Shown: one piece after another, positions 1 to 9,438 of the stretch
Layout of the letters: every line of letters starts with the position of its first letter
Position numbering within the stretch: the stretch's first letter is position 1
NCBI GenBank assembly: GCA_963758025.1
Contig: CAVWUA010000009.1
Location: forward strand, 1 to 64,000
DNA: 64,000 nucleotides
From: CAVWUA01 sp963758025
GTDB taxonomy: Bacteria; Planctomycetota; Planctomycetia; Isosphaerales; Isosphaeraceae
Direction: 5' to 3'
Notes under the pieces: generated by a model
Database searches by the model: none
Seen by the model: the letters and a program-made list of their open reading frames with translations, nothing else
Told to the model about the DNA's origin: nothing
Program-made: the position numbers and the translations under genes

Positions 1-155
1 GCTGCGGTGATGTTGGACTCGCGTTGATGCCTTGGACTTACGGCGATTTCCGCGTGATCTCGTCACCGGCTAAAATTCTAACAGGATTGGGGCCGCATTG
101 CCAGCCAGTGTGCCCGAATTGTGCCCGTGCCCAGCCATCCTGCCGATTCAAGACC

Positions 156-412
156 AAGGATAACCTGGGCCCGGGGAAGGTCAGCCTGTTGCGGCAGCTG
201 TGGGACACGCTACGGCCCGGCGGCGTGCTGCTGGGGGACCGCCTGATGTCGGGCTGGATCGGCAAGCATCTGCTGAAGGAGCGTGGGGTCGACACCGTCA
301 GCCGCCTCTCGGCGAACCGCGGTGCCAACTTCCGCAGGGCATCCGTTTGGGCAAGGATGGCAGAATTGCGATTGCGAACCGGGACGCCGGTCCGAAACAC
401 CGACGCTTATGA
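156..412 (+). pseudogene. IS4-family transposase remnant
   Basis: A fragment of a DDE transposase. The stretch reads LLRQLWDTLRPGGVLLGDR, then KERGVDTVSRL, matching the central catalytic block of IS4-type transposases, where the second catalytic Asp lies in an LLADR-like motif (here LLGDR). Near position 337 the reading frame changes: the continuation FRRGIRLGKDG lies in the neighbouring frame, which needs a one-base deletion. Neither the N-terminal nor the C-terminal third of a transposase is present, and no terminal inverted repeats were found. This is a dead scrap of an insertion sequence. Family assignment comes from motif memory only. Confidence 0.6.
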
Positions 413-512
413 ATCCTTCGCAAATCCGGGCGATTACACCGATTTAGGTTATTACCCCACGACGACATCACCCGCTACGAGGTCGGGGTGAGGGACGTGT
501 CAGGCGGTTAAG

Positions 513-556
513 TTCGCTTCGTCTCCGTTTCCGTTCGCGTCCCCGTTTCCGCTCCG
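513..556. repeat. Degenerate pyrimidine-rich simple repeat
   Basis: Short imperfect reiteration of CGTTTCCG/CGTCTCCG-like units upstream of the MFS transporter remnant. There is no gene in 413-627. It may be replication-slippage sequence and no regulatory role is evident. Confidence 0.4.
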
Positions 557-627
557 GTCGAGTCGAGAGTTCGACGCCCGACCGGCTCGCCTTGAGCCAC
601 GCGGCCGGGTCTTGCTATGATCGTCTG

Positions 628-1557
628 ATGAACACAAGAACGACCGAACCGACGGAAGCCAGGCCGGCCGAACCGACCCGTCGCCTCCCCTCCAAGCCCC
701 AGCCCACGCTGCCGACGCCCGGCCGCACACGGCCACGACGAGCCCCCGCCGGCTACTACGGCTGGATCATCCTCGGCGTGGCGATGATGGGCATGTTCAT
801 GTCCGGGCCGGGGCAGTCCTACTCAGTGGCCGCCTTCATCGACCCGATGCTGGCCGACCTCGGCCTGCTCCGTAGCCAGTACTCCCTGGCCTATCTCGTC
901 GCCACTCTGATCAGCGGGGCCTCGCTGCCGTTCGTCGGCCGGGCGCTCGACCGCCTCGGTGCCCGGCTCATGCTCCCGGGGATCGCCCTGCTGCTCGGCC
1001 TGGCTTGCCTCGGGATGGCCGGCGTGCGGCACCTGCTCGGGCTCTACCTGGGCCTGACGTTCGTCCGCTGCCTCGGCCAGGGGGCGCTGACGCTCATCTC
1101 GACCTGGATGGTCGGCCAGTGGTTCGTGCAACGGCGGGGGCTGGCGATGGGCCTGCTGGGGCTCGGCTCCACGCTCTCGTTCATGGTCTTCCCGGCGGGC
1201 AATTTGTGGCTGATCGAGGGGTACGGCTGGCGGCAGGCGTGGACGGCCCTGGCCTTCGGGGTCTGGGCGCTGCTGTGCGTGCCGGCGGCCCTGCTCGTCC
1301 GCAACCGGCCCGAGAATCTCGGCCTGGAGCCCGATCGCCCCACGACGAAGACCGGGGGAGGATCGGCTCGGGTCACGGCAACGACCCGTACCACGCACGA
1401 CTGGACCGCCCGCCAGGCCTGGCGGACCGCCGCCTTATGGAAGGTGGTCTCGGCCCTGGCGACCGGCGCCATGGTCTCCACCGGGCTGGTGTTCCATCAG
1501 GTCTCGATCCTGGCCGGGCGGGGAGTGACACCCAAGGCATCGCCGATGTCGCGCTGA
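628..1557 (+). pseudogene. MFS transporter, 3'-truncated
   Basis: N-terminal part of a major facilitator superfamily permease of the monocarboxylate/oxalate-formate antiporter type. After a basic, proline-rich cytoplasmic leader (residues 1-45) come GYYGWIILG and a series of seven or so hydrophobic segments, with the loop motif GRALDRLGARLMLP resembling the conserved MFS loop 2-3 signature. The homologous part ends around FHQVSILAGRGV (about position 1526), roughly where the eighth helix of twelve should begin. The last codons belong to an IS630-like fragment read antisense. The start at 628 is chosen because the protein aligns as MFS soon after it; the in-frame ATG at 592 is possible. A transporter lacking four or five helices is unlikely to work. 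Confidence 0.75.
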
Positions 1558-1707
1558 GACCAGCCATGTTGCTTCAGGAGCAACGCCCGGGACCTCCGCC
1601 ACTCACGCCAATCATCCGGGATGGAGTTCGATGCTTCCATCCCTCAATTCTACGCTCGGAAAGTTTGACCTCCTTTGCGCAGAAGGAGGACAAGGCGGGA
1701 ATCTCGG
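1501..1707 (-). mobile_element. IS630-like element, left-end remnant
   Basis: On the minus strand an ATG at 1640, preceded by a TTGAGGG ribosome site, starts a peptide (MEASNSIPDDWREWRRSRAL, then LLLKQHGWSQRDIGDALGV). This is the helix-turn-helix that opens IS630/Tc1-type transposases. Homology stops after about 40 codons, near 1527, and a TGA follows at once. The upstream sequence to about 1707 contains a palindrome, CTCCTTTGCGCAGAAGGAG, and presumably the element's end. Both flanks are genes missing their 3' ends, so this is the scar of an insertion followed by deletion. The boundaries are where neighbouring gene homology stops, not confirmed IS termini. Confidence 0.6.
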
Positions 1708-2108
1708 GGGGGCATATAATCGTTACTCGTCCCCTCGCCCCGGATCGCGGCGATCGGTAGGATGAAGTCGCCGACCTTGGTCTTCTTCAAGCCCCCGCAT
1801 TTGCCGAGGAACAGGACGGCCCTGGGTTCGACCGCCGAGAGCAGGTCCATGACCGTGGCCGCCATCGCGCTTCCCATGCCGAAGCTCATGATCGTGAGAC
1901 CGTTGTGGGTGGCCGTCCGCATGGGCCGGTCCCGCCCGACGACCTCGACACCGAACTGTTCGGCGAACCTCTCGACGTCCTGCACGAAGTTGCTCAACAG
2001 GATGTACGGCCCGAACGAGTCCAGCGGGCGTCCGGAATAGTGAGGCAGCCAGTTCTTGACGATCTGCGCTTTGGGCTTCACGATATCCCGTCTCCGGTCG
2101 TTGGGCAT
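1650..2108 (-). pseudogene. amn: AMP nucleosidase, 3'-truncated
   Basis: N-terminal half of AMP nucleosidase (AMP + H2O to adenine + ribose 5-phosphate), a phosphorylase-superfamily enzyme. Visible family blocks are KNWLPHYSGRPLDSFGPYIL, the FGMGS block, AVLFLGKCGGLKK, and GDFILPIAAIRGEGTSNDYM. After the GTSNDY motif (about position 1707) the family sequence stops and 18 unrelated residues run through the IS-like end. The normal family length is about 250 residues, so roughly 100 C-terminal residues with part of the active site are missing. The ATG at 2108 is the start where family homology begins. Probably inactive. Confidence 0.8.
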
Positions 2109-2194
2109 GGACGTTAGCGATCTCCCCTGGTCGTACTCTACCGGATGGAAAGGGAATCGCGAGATTTCGGGACAACCCGAAGGAGAACACGCCG

Positions 2195-2485
2195 TTGCCC
2201 CGGGATGAAGACCCTCCCTTGTTCTGTGACCGCTGCTCGAAGGCCCTGCACCCGGGGCGCGGGGAGTTCTACGAGGTGCGGATCGACGCGGTGGCCGACC
2301 CATCCCCGCCGATCATCAACGAGGAGGACCTGGATCGGGACATCGGCCTTGAGATCGAACGGTTGATCGCGACGCTGAACGACATGACCGAACGGGAGGC
2401 GCTGGACCAGGTTCACCGCAGGCTCACGCTTTACCTCTGCAACGCCTGTTACCGCCTCTGGATCGAGAACCCGACGGGAACGTGA
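2195..2485 (+). CDS. Small CxxC protein, conserved hypothetical
   Basis: A 96-residue acidic cytoplasmic protein of unknown function. It has two CxxC pairs, CDRC near residue 11 and CNAC near residue 83, which together could ligate one zinc ion as a split zinc ribbon. The middle is helical and charged (EEDLDRDIGLEIERLI). The start is inferred to be TTG at 2195 because AAGGAG ends nine bases before it and no ATG fits. It lies 110 bases upstream of msrA on the same strand. I do not recognise a named family. Confidence 0.6.
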   Translation: MPRDEDPPLFCDRCSKALHPGRGEFYEVRIDAVADPSPPIINEEDLDRDIGLEIERLIATLNDMTEREALDQVHRRLTLYLCNACYRLWIENPTGT

Positions 2486-2599
2486 GCCGCGAGCCGAGGA
2501 GGGGTCGAGCGTATTGCCGTCGGGCTGATCGGCTCGTACAACTCTCTCTGAGGGGCCTTCCGCACGCGAACGAACGATTGAGAGCGAAGGAGTTTGAAC

Positions 2600-3070
2600 A
2601 TGAAGAAAGCCACGTTCGGAGCCGGTTGTTTCTGGGGTGTCGAGGAGGCGTTCCGGCAGGTCCGGGGGGTCACGGATGCGGCGGTCGGCTATGCGGGCGG
2701 AACGCGGGAACAGCCGTCCTACCAGGATGTCTGCACCGGCCAGACGGGACACGCCGAGGTCGTCGAGGTCACCTATGACCCCGAGGTCGTCTCCTACGAC
2801 GAGTTGCTCAACGTCTTCTGGCAGATCCACGACCCCACGACCCGCAATCGCCAGGGGCCGGACGTCGGCACGCAGTACCGCTCGGTGATCTTCACTCACG
2901 ACGAGGATCAGAAAGCCGCGGCGGTCGCCTCCCGGGATCGACTTCAGGAGAGCGGACGATTCCCTCGCCCGATCGTGACCGAGATCGAGCCGGCTTCCTC
3001 CTTCTGGCGGGCCGAAGAATACCACCAGCGATACTTTCAGAAGCACGGGCGGCACGGCTGCCATCTCTGA
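2600..3070 (+). CDS. msrA: Peptide methionine-S-sulfoxide reductase MsrA
   Basis: Reduces methionine-S-sulfoxide in proteins back to methionine using a cysteine sulfenic acid intermediate. The catalytic GCFWG motif is at residues 9-13, and the family blocks GYAGGT, VVEVTYDPEVVSYDELL, FWQIHDPTT and GTQYRSVIF are all intact. The C-terminus HGRHGCH carries the likely resolving cysteine. The length of 156 residues fits a stand-alone MsrA without a fused MsrB. ATG 2600 is chosen over TTG 2594 because AAGGAG lies seven bases upstream. No signal peptide, so cytosolic. Confidence 0.95.
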   Translation: MKKATFGAGCFWGVEEAFRQVRGVTDAAVGYAGGTREQPSYQDVCTGQTGHAEVVEVTYDPEVVSYDELLNVFWQIHDPTTRNRQGPDVGTQYRSVIFTHDEDQKAAAVASRDRLQESGRFPRPIVTEIEPASSFWRAEEYHQRYFQKHGRHGCHL

Positions 3071-3098
3071 AAAACGACAAGAGACAACGGGAGCACGG

Positions 3099-3446
3099 AT
3101 GGCGACGAAACCGACGCGGGCGCAGGAACACGCGTGCGACCTCCTGGCCCTTGCCCTGAACCAGATCGCCGAGGCCGCCCGGCGGGATGGCAAAACCCCC
3201 TTTGGCCCCCAGGAACTGAACGAGGTCGCGCGGAGCCTGGCCCGCGCCTCGTCCGCCTTCGACCTCGATACCATCGTGACGAGGGCCGTCGTGCAACGCG
3301 CCCGGGGGATGGAACTCTCGACCGGAACCGCCGAGATGCTCACGCTCTGGGAGTCACCGACGACGCCCCTGGAGATGCTTCTGCTGGCGGATGACGACCT
3401 CCGCGAGCTGGTCGCGCGGATGGAGGAGGAGCTGGGGGAGATCTGA
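3099..3446 (+). CDS. Hypothetical protein, helical
   Basis: A 115-residue, probably all-helical soluble protein with no family I recognise. It has an Ala/Leu-rich N-terminal half (HACDLLALALNQIAEAARR) and an acidic C-terminus (LRELVARMEEELGEI). It starts 28 bases after msrA with GGGAG upstream of the ATG, so the two are probably co-transcribed. No cysteines, membrane segments or catalytic motifs are visible. Confidence 0.6.
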   Translation: MATKPTRAQEHACDLLALALNQIAEAARRDGKTPFGPQELNEVARSLARASSAFDLDTIVTRAVVQRARGMELSTGTAEMLTLWESPTTPLEMLLLADDDLRELVARMEEELGEI

Positions 3447-3516
3447 CCGATTTCGGAGGCAGGTGGTGATCCCCGATGACACGGAGCGGCTGGTTCGCGG
3501 GTTCGGTTCGCCGGGA

Positions 3517-4353
3517 TCATTCACCCGGATCGGCAGACGGACTGGGGGTCGCGCCGGTCGGGGCCAGGGCGAGCTGTTTCATGGCGAGGCGGTACGCGAG
3601 CAGAACGCGATCCGCTTCCAGAGCTTCCAGATGACGCAGAACACCAACAGGTAAGAACCACGACTGGAGCACCTGGCCCAGCGCGGGGTTCCGCCTCGCG
3701 AGTTCGGGTGGGAACAGAATGCCGAGGCCGTGATACCCGGGGATCAGAAGCAAGCTCAACGGCAGCCGCGCCTGCTGGAGAAAGTCCTCGACCGCCGTGC
3801 GGACGCCGTTACGGGGCGTGTTCTCGGTCAGGGCGTGACAGAGGCCCCCGTTCAGCCCCCCTTGCCACTGGAGCTGCGGCTCTCCCGGGCGGAGGGCGCC
3901 CTCGCATAGGGTTGACGATACTCGGCGGGGATCGTCTCCGGGTTGTAGTACAGATCGCGGCGGCCATACGGCCAGCCCAGGTCGTGCAGCAAGACCAGCG
4001 GAAAGAGCCGCTCGTTGCGCTGGCAATGCTCCTCGATCAGACGCAACTCATGGAAGACGGTGTACCAGTTGTGGTCGCCATCCAGGAACACCAGGTCATA
4101 CCCGTCGATCCCCGGCAGGGCGGCGAGACTGGCCGCCCGTGTGGAAGATCAGCCGATTCTCGGTACGACGGGCCCAGTCCTCGACATCGAACCGCGGCGC
4201 CGGGTCGATCCCGTGCAGGATCGCGTCGTTCTGTCGGCAATAATTCAAGAGGCGGCCCGTGGTCAAGCCTTGCTCGCAGCCAACCTCCACGAGCACACGA
4301 GGCCGCAGGCTCGACAGGATCGGCGCGATGATGGTGTCCCAGTACGGATACAT
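3517..4353 (-). CDS. Class I SAM-dependent methyltransferase, frameshifted
   Basis: Resembles CmcI/Methyltransf_24-type enzymes: MYPYWDTIIAPIL, then the SAM-binding motif LVEVGCEQGLTTGRLL, an acidic strand end HGIDPAPRFD, and VFLDGDHNWYTVFHEL, followed by LHDLGWPYGRRDLYY. Such enzymes modify sugars or small molecules; the substrate here is unknown. The gene is read in three frames. Near 4130 one extra base interrupts HTAASLAALPG, and near 3908 either two extra bases or one missing base breaks the join between RQPYE and GALRPGEPQL. Both halves remain well conserved, so I regard it as one gene with sequence errors. ATG 4353 has GGAAAGGG upstream; ATG 4380 is the alternative. Confidence 0.7.
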
Positions 4354-4592
4354 GAAGGCGCCCTTTCCGTCGAGTCGCATCGGGACGAATCGGAGACGGA
4401 TGTCAACGTAGGTGGAACCGATGCATCTGTCAAGATCCGGGAAAGTGGACCGGTGGCCGCTGTCCCGGCCGTTCGCGTTGTTGGCTCGGCCCGGGTTTTC
4501 CGGTATCGTTGAGTTGAGGAATCGACACGGAGGGGACACGGCGACCTCGTCCGAAACCGATAGCGCTCCGTCTCGGCAAAGGGGGTACTGCA

Positions 4593-5289
4593 ATGCGGAC
4601 CTGGCGATCGGGTCACGGTCATCTGGGCGGACTTCTCGCGGCGATTCTCGTGCTGATGACCGGCTTGACCCGCAGCCGCGCAGGACGAGACGGCCACGCC
4701 CCCTCCCTCCGCGTCTGAGGTCGCGGACCTGCTCAAGCCGCCGCCGGACGATCCTTACGCCGACCCGATCGACTGGAGTACGATTCCCGCCTGGCGACAG
4801 ACCTCGTTCTACGGGATCCGGGCGCAAGGGCAGGTGTTTCTTTACGTGGTGGATTGCTCCGGCAGCATGGCCGATGACGCACGCCTGGCCCGGGCGAAGT
4901 CGGAGTTGAGACGGAGCATCGCCCGGCTGCGATGGCCGCAGCGGTTCCAGGTGATCTTCTATAACGACCAGGTTCTGACCATGCCCGGCGTCATCCCCCA
5001 GACGGCCGAGCCGAGAAGCGTCTCGCAGTTCCAGGCCTGGCTCCGCATTATCCAGCCTCTGGGCGAGACCGACCCCCGCGCGGCGATGAATCAGGCGCTT
5101 GGCCTGCGTCCCGACGCCATCTTCCTGCTCTCCGACGGCGAGTTCCCCGAGGGGACCGTCGAGGCGATCTCTCGCAAGAACCCCCGGAAGATCCCCATCC
5201 ATTGCATCGACCTCTCGGGGGGAGCATCGGGAGGCCAGCTCAAGGAGATCGCTCGAATCTCGGGCGGACGGTATGTCTCGCGGCCATGA
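4593..5289 (+). CDS. Exported von Willebrand factor A domain protein, frameshifted
   Basis: An N-terminal signal peptide (MRTWRSGHGHLGGLLAAILV, then LMTGLT) is followed by a Pro-rich linker and a VWA domain. The MIDAS metal site is visible as DCSGSMA, with a later conserved LLSDGEFPEG strand. VWA domains bind divalent metal and mediate protein contacts; the partner is unknown. The signal peptide and the domain lie in frames offset by one base, with an extra base near 4668 before AAQDETATPPP. With that repaired, the protein is about 231 residues. AAGGGGG precedes the start. It is divergent from the methyltransferase. Confidence 0.75.
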
Positions 5290-5357
5290 TCGAATTCTCG
5301 GCCAAGCCCACGGGGAAGAGTGGGAATGGGTCCGCGTCCGCAAACTCCCGTCGAGAG

Positions 5358-5918
5358 TCAATCCAATGTCCGCAACCCCATCAATAACGCCAATAGGCTC
5401 GATCCGACATAGCCGATGGCGAGTGCGATCAGGCCGTGTCCGATCCTCTGAAATGGGGCTTTCTCCGTGGTGATCCAGACCAACCGGGCGTTGGTGGGGT
5501 CTTCCGGGTCGAAGCTCAGACGAGCCTCCTCCGCGTCGGGATGAGCCTCGGCCCATGCGGAATAGGACATATCGAACTGGGACCTTGAGATCAATGTCTG
5601 ATGGTTTGTATTCTTGTGAATCCGTGGGCGGACCTGCTCCAGCCAACGGCTGGTCGGGAGGTCCGGGCACCGGTCCCGGAGAGGCCCCAGGCTGACGAGG
5701 AGGTAGATTCCCACGAGCAGGGAAAAGGCAGCCCAGACCGCCCGCGCCCGGCCCCTGCCCAAGAGGGCGAACGCGATACCCATCGTGAGGAGGATCAGGG
5801 TCAGCGCGATGATCCCACGCGCCCAACGCTCGTCGGCGTACTTCAAGGCGGCGAACCCGACCCCGCAGACGAAGACCACGACCACGAGTCCGACGAGCGA
5901 GACGGGGGTTCGCGCCAT
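5358..5918 (-). CDS. Four-helix membrane protein, conserved in planctomycetes
   Basis: A 186-residue inner-membrane protein with hydrophobic segments at about residues 5-25, 33-52, 57-75 and 158-180. Between the third and fourth segments is a soluble loop ending in HPDAEEARLSFDPEDPT. The motif ALKYADERWA after helix 1 and FQRIGHGLIAL before the last helix recall a planctomycete family of unknown function; I know the pattern but not a role. ATG 5918 is preferred because GGGG lies seven bases upstream; ATG 5951 would add 11 residues. It is followed by no obvious partner on the same strand. Confidence 0.65.
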   Translation of the reverse strand: MARTPVSLVGLVVVVFVCGVGFAALKYADERWARGIIALTLILLTMGIAFALLGRGRARAVWAAFSLLVGIYLLVSLGPLRDRCPDLPTSRWLEQVRPRIHKNTNHQTLISRSQFDMSYSAWAEAHPDAEEARLSFDPEDPTNARLVWITTEKAPFQRIGHGLIALAIGYVGSSLLALLMGLRTLD

Positions 5919-5947
5919 GCTCGGCCCCTTTTTCGGATGCGGCGGTT

Positions 5948-6727
5948 TCACGACGAGGATTCCAGAAGCCGCTCCGGGTCTTGCTGGTAATATTCTTTCA
6001 GCTCCTCATACAATTCCGGGTGCTTGCGACGCAGCCGCGCCGGTTTCTCGAAGAAGCATTCGGTGGCGACGGCGAAGAACTCGGCCGGATTGGTGGCGCC
6101 GTAGTCATCGAGAACCGATTTCCGTCCGTGGTCGCGGTCGTCGCGAAGTTGAGCATATTCCGCTCCCAGCACGCGAGCCCAGGCGACATACTGGCTCCGT
6201 CGTTCGAGGATCGGCGCGCCATCGGCGCTGCCGTCCTCCTGGTCGAGCTGGTGGGCGAATTCGTGCAGGACGACGTTGTGCCCATCGTGGATGTCGGAGG
6301 CCCCCGCCTGGACATCATCCCAGGAAAGAACGACCACGCCGCTTTGCCACGCTTCGCCGAGGCGTCCGACCTCCCCCTCAATGACCGCGCCACCGCCGAG
6401 AGGCTGGACCGAATGACCGACGTACGCTCTCGGATAGACGAGGATCGTGACCAGCCGGGAATAGTAATCCGTCGCTCGATGCAGCAGCAGGAGGCACGCC
6501 TGAGCGGCGATCGTCACCTTGATCTCATCGGTCAGTTCCAGGCCGCCGCACCCCTCGAAGTGTTTCTCGGCCAGGAAAACCCGCATATGCCCGTGGAGTT
6601 CCCGGCGGTCCTCCTCGGAGAGCGAGCGGACGAGCGGGACGTTGCGATCGATGATCCGCGTCCATCCCTCGGGCAACGGCTGAGATCGGAGGCGCTCACG
6701 CCGACGATTCTTGAACAATCCGAACAT
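5948..6727 (-). CDS. mtfA: Zinc-dependent peptidase, MtfA family
   Basis: A 259-residue M90-type metallopeptidase. The zinc site is VVLHEFAHQLDQEDG (HExxH plus the following D), and the downstream glutamate ligand lies in NPAEFFAVATECFFEKP. In E. coli MtfA binds the repressor Mlc and so affects the glucose PTS; no PTS gene is visible here, so the planctomycete role is open. It begins MFGLFKNRRRER, which is typical of the family. GGGGGC sits upstream of ATG 6727. The stop is 30 bases upstream of the start of the membrane-protein gene on the same strand, so they may form an operon. Confidence 0.85.
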   Translation of the reverse strand: MFGLFKNRRRERLRSQPLPEGWTRIIDRNVPLVRSLSEEDRRELHGHMRVFLAEKHFEGCGGLELTDEIKVTIAAQACLLLLHRATDYYSRLVTILVYPRAYVGHSVQPLGGGAVIEGEVGRLGEAWQSGVVVLSWDDVQAGASDIHDGHNVVLHEFAHQLDQEDGSADGAPILERRSQYVAWARVLGAEYAQLRDDRDHGRKSVLDDYGATNPAEFFAVATECFFEKPARLRRKHPELYEELKEYYQQDPERLLESSS

Positions 6728-6754
6728 GTGAGCCCCCTTCACCGTGATCGACGC

Positions 6755-8201
6755 TCAACGTGCCGCGCTCGATGACTCGCCCACGCGAGGGGAGCGACGG
6801 GTGAAGTCGGAGGGGCGATCCCCCTGCCCATCGGGAGCCTCCAGCAACGCCCGCATCGCCCGAGTCAGGACCTCCTCGACCTCGGGCGCCACGCGGGACG
6901 GGCTGCCGACCTCGTAGCCCCCTTGCGGATAAGCGATTTCGGTGCCGATATACCCCGGGCCGTAATCGCCATAGGCGGCCATCGCCACGAACAGGTCGGG
7001 ACGCATTTGCTGCGCGGCGAGCTGGTACTCGATGAACAACTCGCCCGGCATATGGAGCACGCGGGCCTTGCCGAGCCGCAGGCACGCCAGGTCGATCGTC
7101 TTGCCGGCGGCGCGACGCCGTACCCACGCCAGGTTCCGCGCCAGGCCGAAGGTGGGGTGGGACGCGAATTGCCGCTCCAGGTCGTCCTCGTTCAGTCGAG
7201 GCGCGACGGGAAGCGCGACCGGCTCCACGCGCCAGCCGATGTCCTCGGGACCGATCGAGTGTTTTCTCCGCCGCGGACGCCTTCAAGGCCGCCTCCAGGC
7301 CCTCCGCGAGCCGCCCGGCCATCGCGGGACGCTTCTCGGGAGAGCCATCGTTGTACTTGCCCGCCGTGACGTTCCCCGACGCGCCGCAGAAGTGCAAATG
7401 GAAGGCGTCCGGCCGCGCTTGCTCGCGCGCGTTCCGGGCGAGGCCGACGAAGTCGCAACTGACGCCCCCCTGGCCGTAGTGGCTCTGCGGGTGGGTCGCG
7501 TAATAGCTGAGCACCGCGACCAGATCGTCACCGTTCCACAGGCTCAGCACGCGGACGAAGGGGTCAATAACGCCTTCGGGGGCCGCCTGGATCTTCGGGT
7601 CCTTGACGCTGCTCCAGCGGACGTACAGCACCTTACCGTCGGGGCCGAGCACCCGGCGGTTCGACGCGATGCGATCGACCCTGGCCTTTCCGAGTCCCAG
7701 ATGCGTGACCGGCGTCGGATGCGACAACGACGCGCAGAGCGCCTCGGCCGCACGCTGGATCGTCTCCTGGGCAAAGTCCGGGTCGAACCCTTTCCCCGAC
7801 AGACCGCGCGCGGCCATCAGCGCTTCGGCATCCGTGTCGAATCCGGGGGCGTCGTGCTGGTGCAGGCAATGAACCGCCACGCGATCGGGCGAGGTCCCCG
7901 CGGCCTCCGCCAGCGCCTTTCGCCAGGCGTCATGTCCGCCGTTGCCGATCCCGACCCAGTCCAGCGCGCACAGGACGATCGGCTTCTCCTGGCTCAACAG
8001 GACGATTCCCCGACAACTGAGCCGATCCACGATCTCCCTGGCCGGTTCGACCGCCCCCTCGCAGAGCGGACACCCCAGCGGCGGGGTCGCGTCCACCTGG
8101 AACGCCGCGACCCTCAGCGCCGGCTCGTCCGCGAGGGCATCCCCCACCCACGGTACGGAAAGGCCCAGGACCGCCAGAACCAACAGGTCGCGTCGTCGCA
8201 T
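6755..8201 (-). CDS. Exported neutral ceramidase-like protein, frameshifted
   Basis: A signal peptide (MRRRDLLVLAVLGLSVPWVG, cleaved near ALA-DEP) is followed by a neutral/alkaline ceramidase N-terminal-like domain: FQVDATPPLGCPL, VHCLHQHDAPG, SYYATHPQSHYG and the zinc-type CDFVGLARN region. Planctomycetes carry many such proteins, and ceramide hydrolysis is not proven for them. Near 7250 one extra base separates the first part (ending KASAAEKT) from the rest (SIGPEDIGWRVEPVALP onward). The second part includes LHMPGELFIEYQL and YGDYGPGYIGTEIAYP, typical of the family, so I treat this as one gene of about 481 residues. Confidence 0.75.
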
Positions 8202-8403
8202 GGTCGATCTCCCTACGATGGGACGTTTCCGGAATCATTCGCCCCGGCCCTTGCTGAGGCTACAATGAGCGCGACGGCAAGTCCAGGGTTCGCTTCTCGG
8301 TGGAACCAACTCCGGTGGTTGATCCGTCGCGAAACATCCGGTAGCCTCGTGCCCGTCATGAAGATCGCGAAAGACCGACCTTCCAAAGGTCAGGAGGTGT
8401 GCC

Positions 8404-9399
8404 ATCGGTATCCGCAAGACTCTGATTCCATCCTGCCTGGCCGCCTGGATCGCGCTGGGGGCGCTGGCGATTTTCGCCCGGCCGTCGCGGGCACAGGTGC
8501 CGCTTCCCGACGCGAAGCCGGTCCCGCGCATGCAGGTGATCCCGCTGCCTCAGGATCGCGCGTCGTTCCAGCGCGACGGGCTCGAATTGACCCGCTATTA
8601 CTTCGATCCTGACTTACGGCGACCGTTCCTCTTTCCCGTGCAAGGCCCCTCCGGGCGGTCGCTTACCCGCATGGGCCATCCGCACGATCCGGTCACGCAT
8701 AGCCATCACAACTCCGTCTGGGTCTCGCACCACGACGTCAACGGCGACTCGTTCTGGGACGATCGCGGGCCGGGACAGATCGTGCAACGGAAGATCATCC
8801 GTTACGATGACGCGGAGGACGCGGCGTCTCTCGTCGCACTGAATGACTGGATCGGCAAGGAGGATCGTATCCACATGCAGGAGCGTCCGGGGAGTGACGG
8901 CCCATCCGCTGCCGGACGATCAGTGGCTCCTGGTCCTCGACCTGCAATTCGAGGCTCAGGACAGAGCCCGTGACGCTCGGGGCGACGCCGTTCGGCATGG
9001 TGGGTGTGCGGATGGCCAAGACGATCGGCGTGAACGACGGGGGCGGGTTGATCCGCAACTCCGAAGGGAACGTCAACGAGCAAGGCCCCAACGGCGTCTT
9101 CCGCAAAAAGGCCCGCTGGGTGGACTACTCGGGGCCGATCACCGACAGCGCGGCCGAGGGAATCACGCTGTTCGATCATCCGTCCAACCCGAACCACCCT
9201 TCCCATTTTCACGTGCGCAACGACGGCTGGATGGGGGCGAGCCTGACCCTGGAAAAGCCCATCACCATCACGCCGGGAGAGCCGTTGCGGCTTGCGGTAT
9301 GGCCTGTTCGTCCACGGTGGCGTGCCGGACGCTTCGACGATCGACGAGCTTTGGGCTTCGTTTGCCAAATCCGCCGTCGAACCTCTACCGACCAAGTGA
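8404..9399 (+). CDS. Exported DUF6807 (PmoA-like) protein, three frameshifts
   Basis: After a signal peptide (KTLIPSCLAAWIALGALAIF, then ARPSRAQ) comes a DUF6807 domain: LTRYYFDPDLRRPFLFPV, GHPHDPVTHSHHNSVWVSHHD and later FDHPSNPNHPSHFHVRNDG. The family is often misnamed methane oxygenase PmoA and is usually linked to carbohydrate breakdown; function is unproven. The protein is spread over frames 1, 2, 3 and 1, with single extra bases near 8893, 8958 and 9302. No standard start codon fits: the strong AGGAGG at 8392 is followed by ATC at 8404, which may be a mutated or misread ATG. Confidence 0.7.
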
Positions 9400-9438
9400 T
9401 CCACCTCGGCCAGCCGGCCAGGAGTCCGGGAGGTTGCC

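Noticed and set aside
4096..5826. Long open frame on the minus strand covering the VWA gene
   Set aside because: Only its end codes for the methyltransferase N-terminus; the rest is shadow of the VWA gene, whose MIDAS motif is on the + strand.
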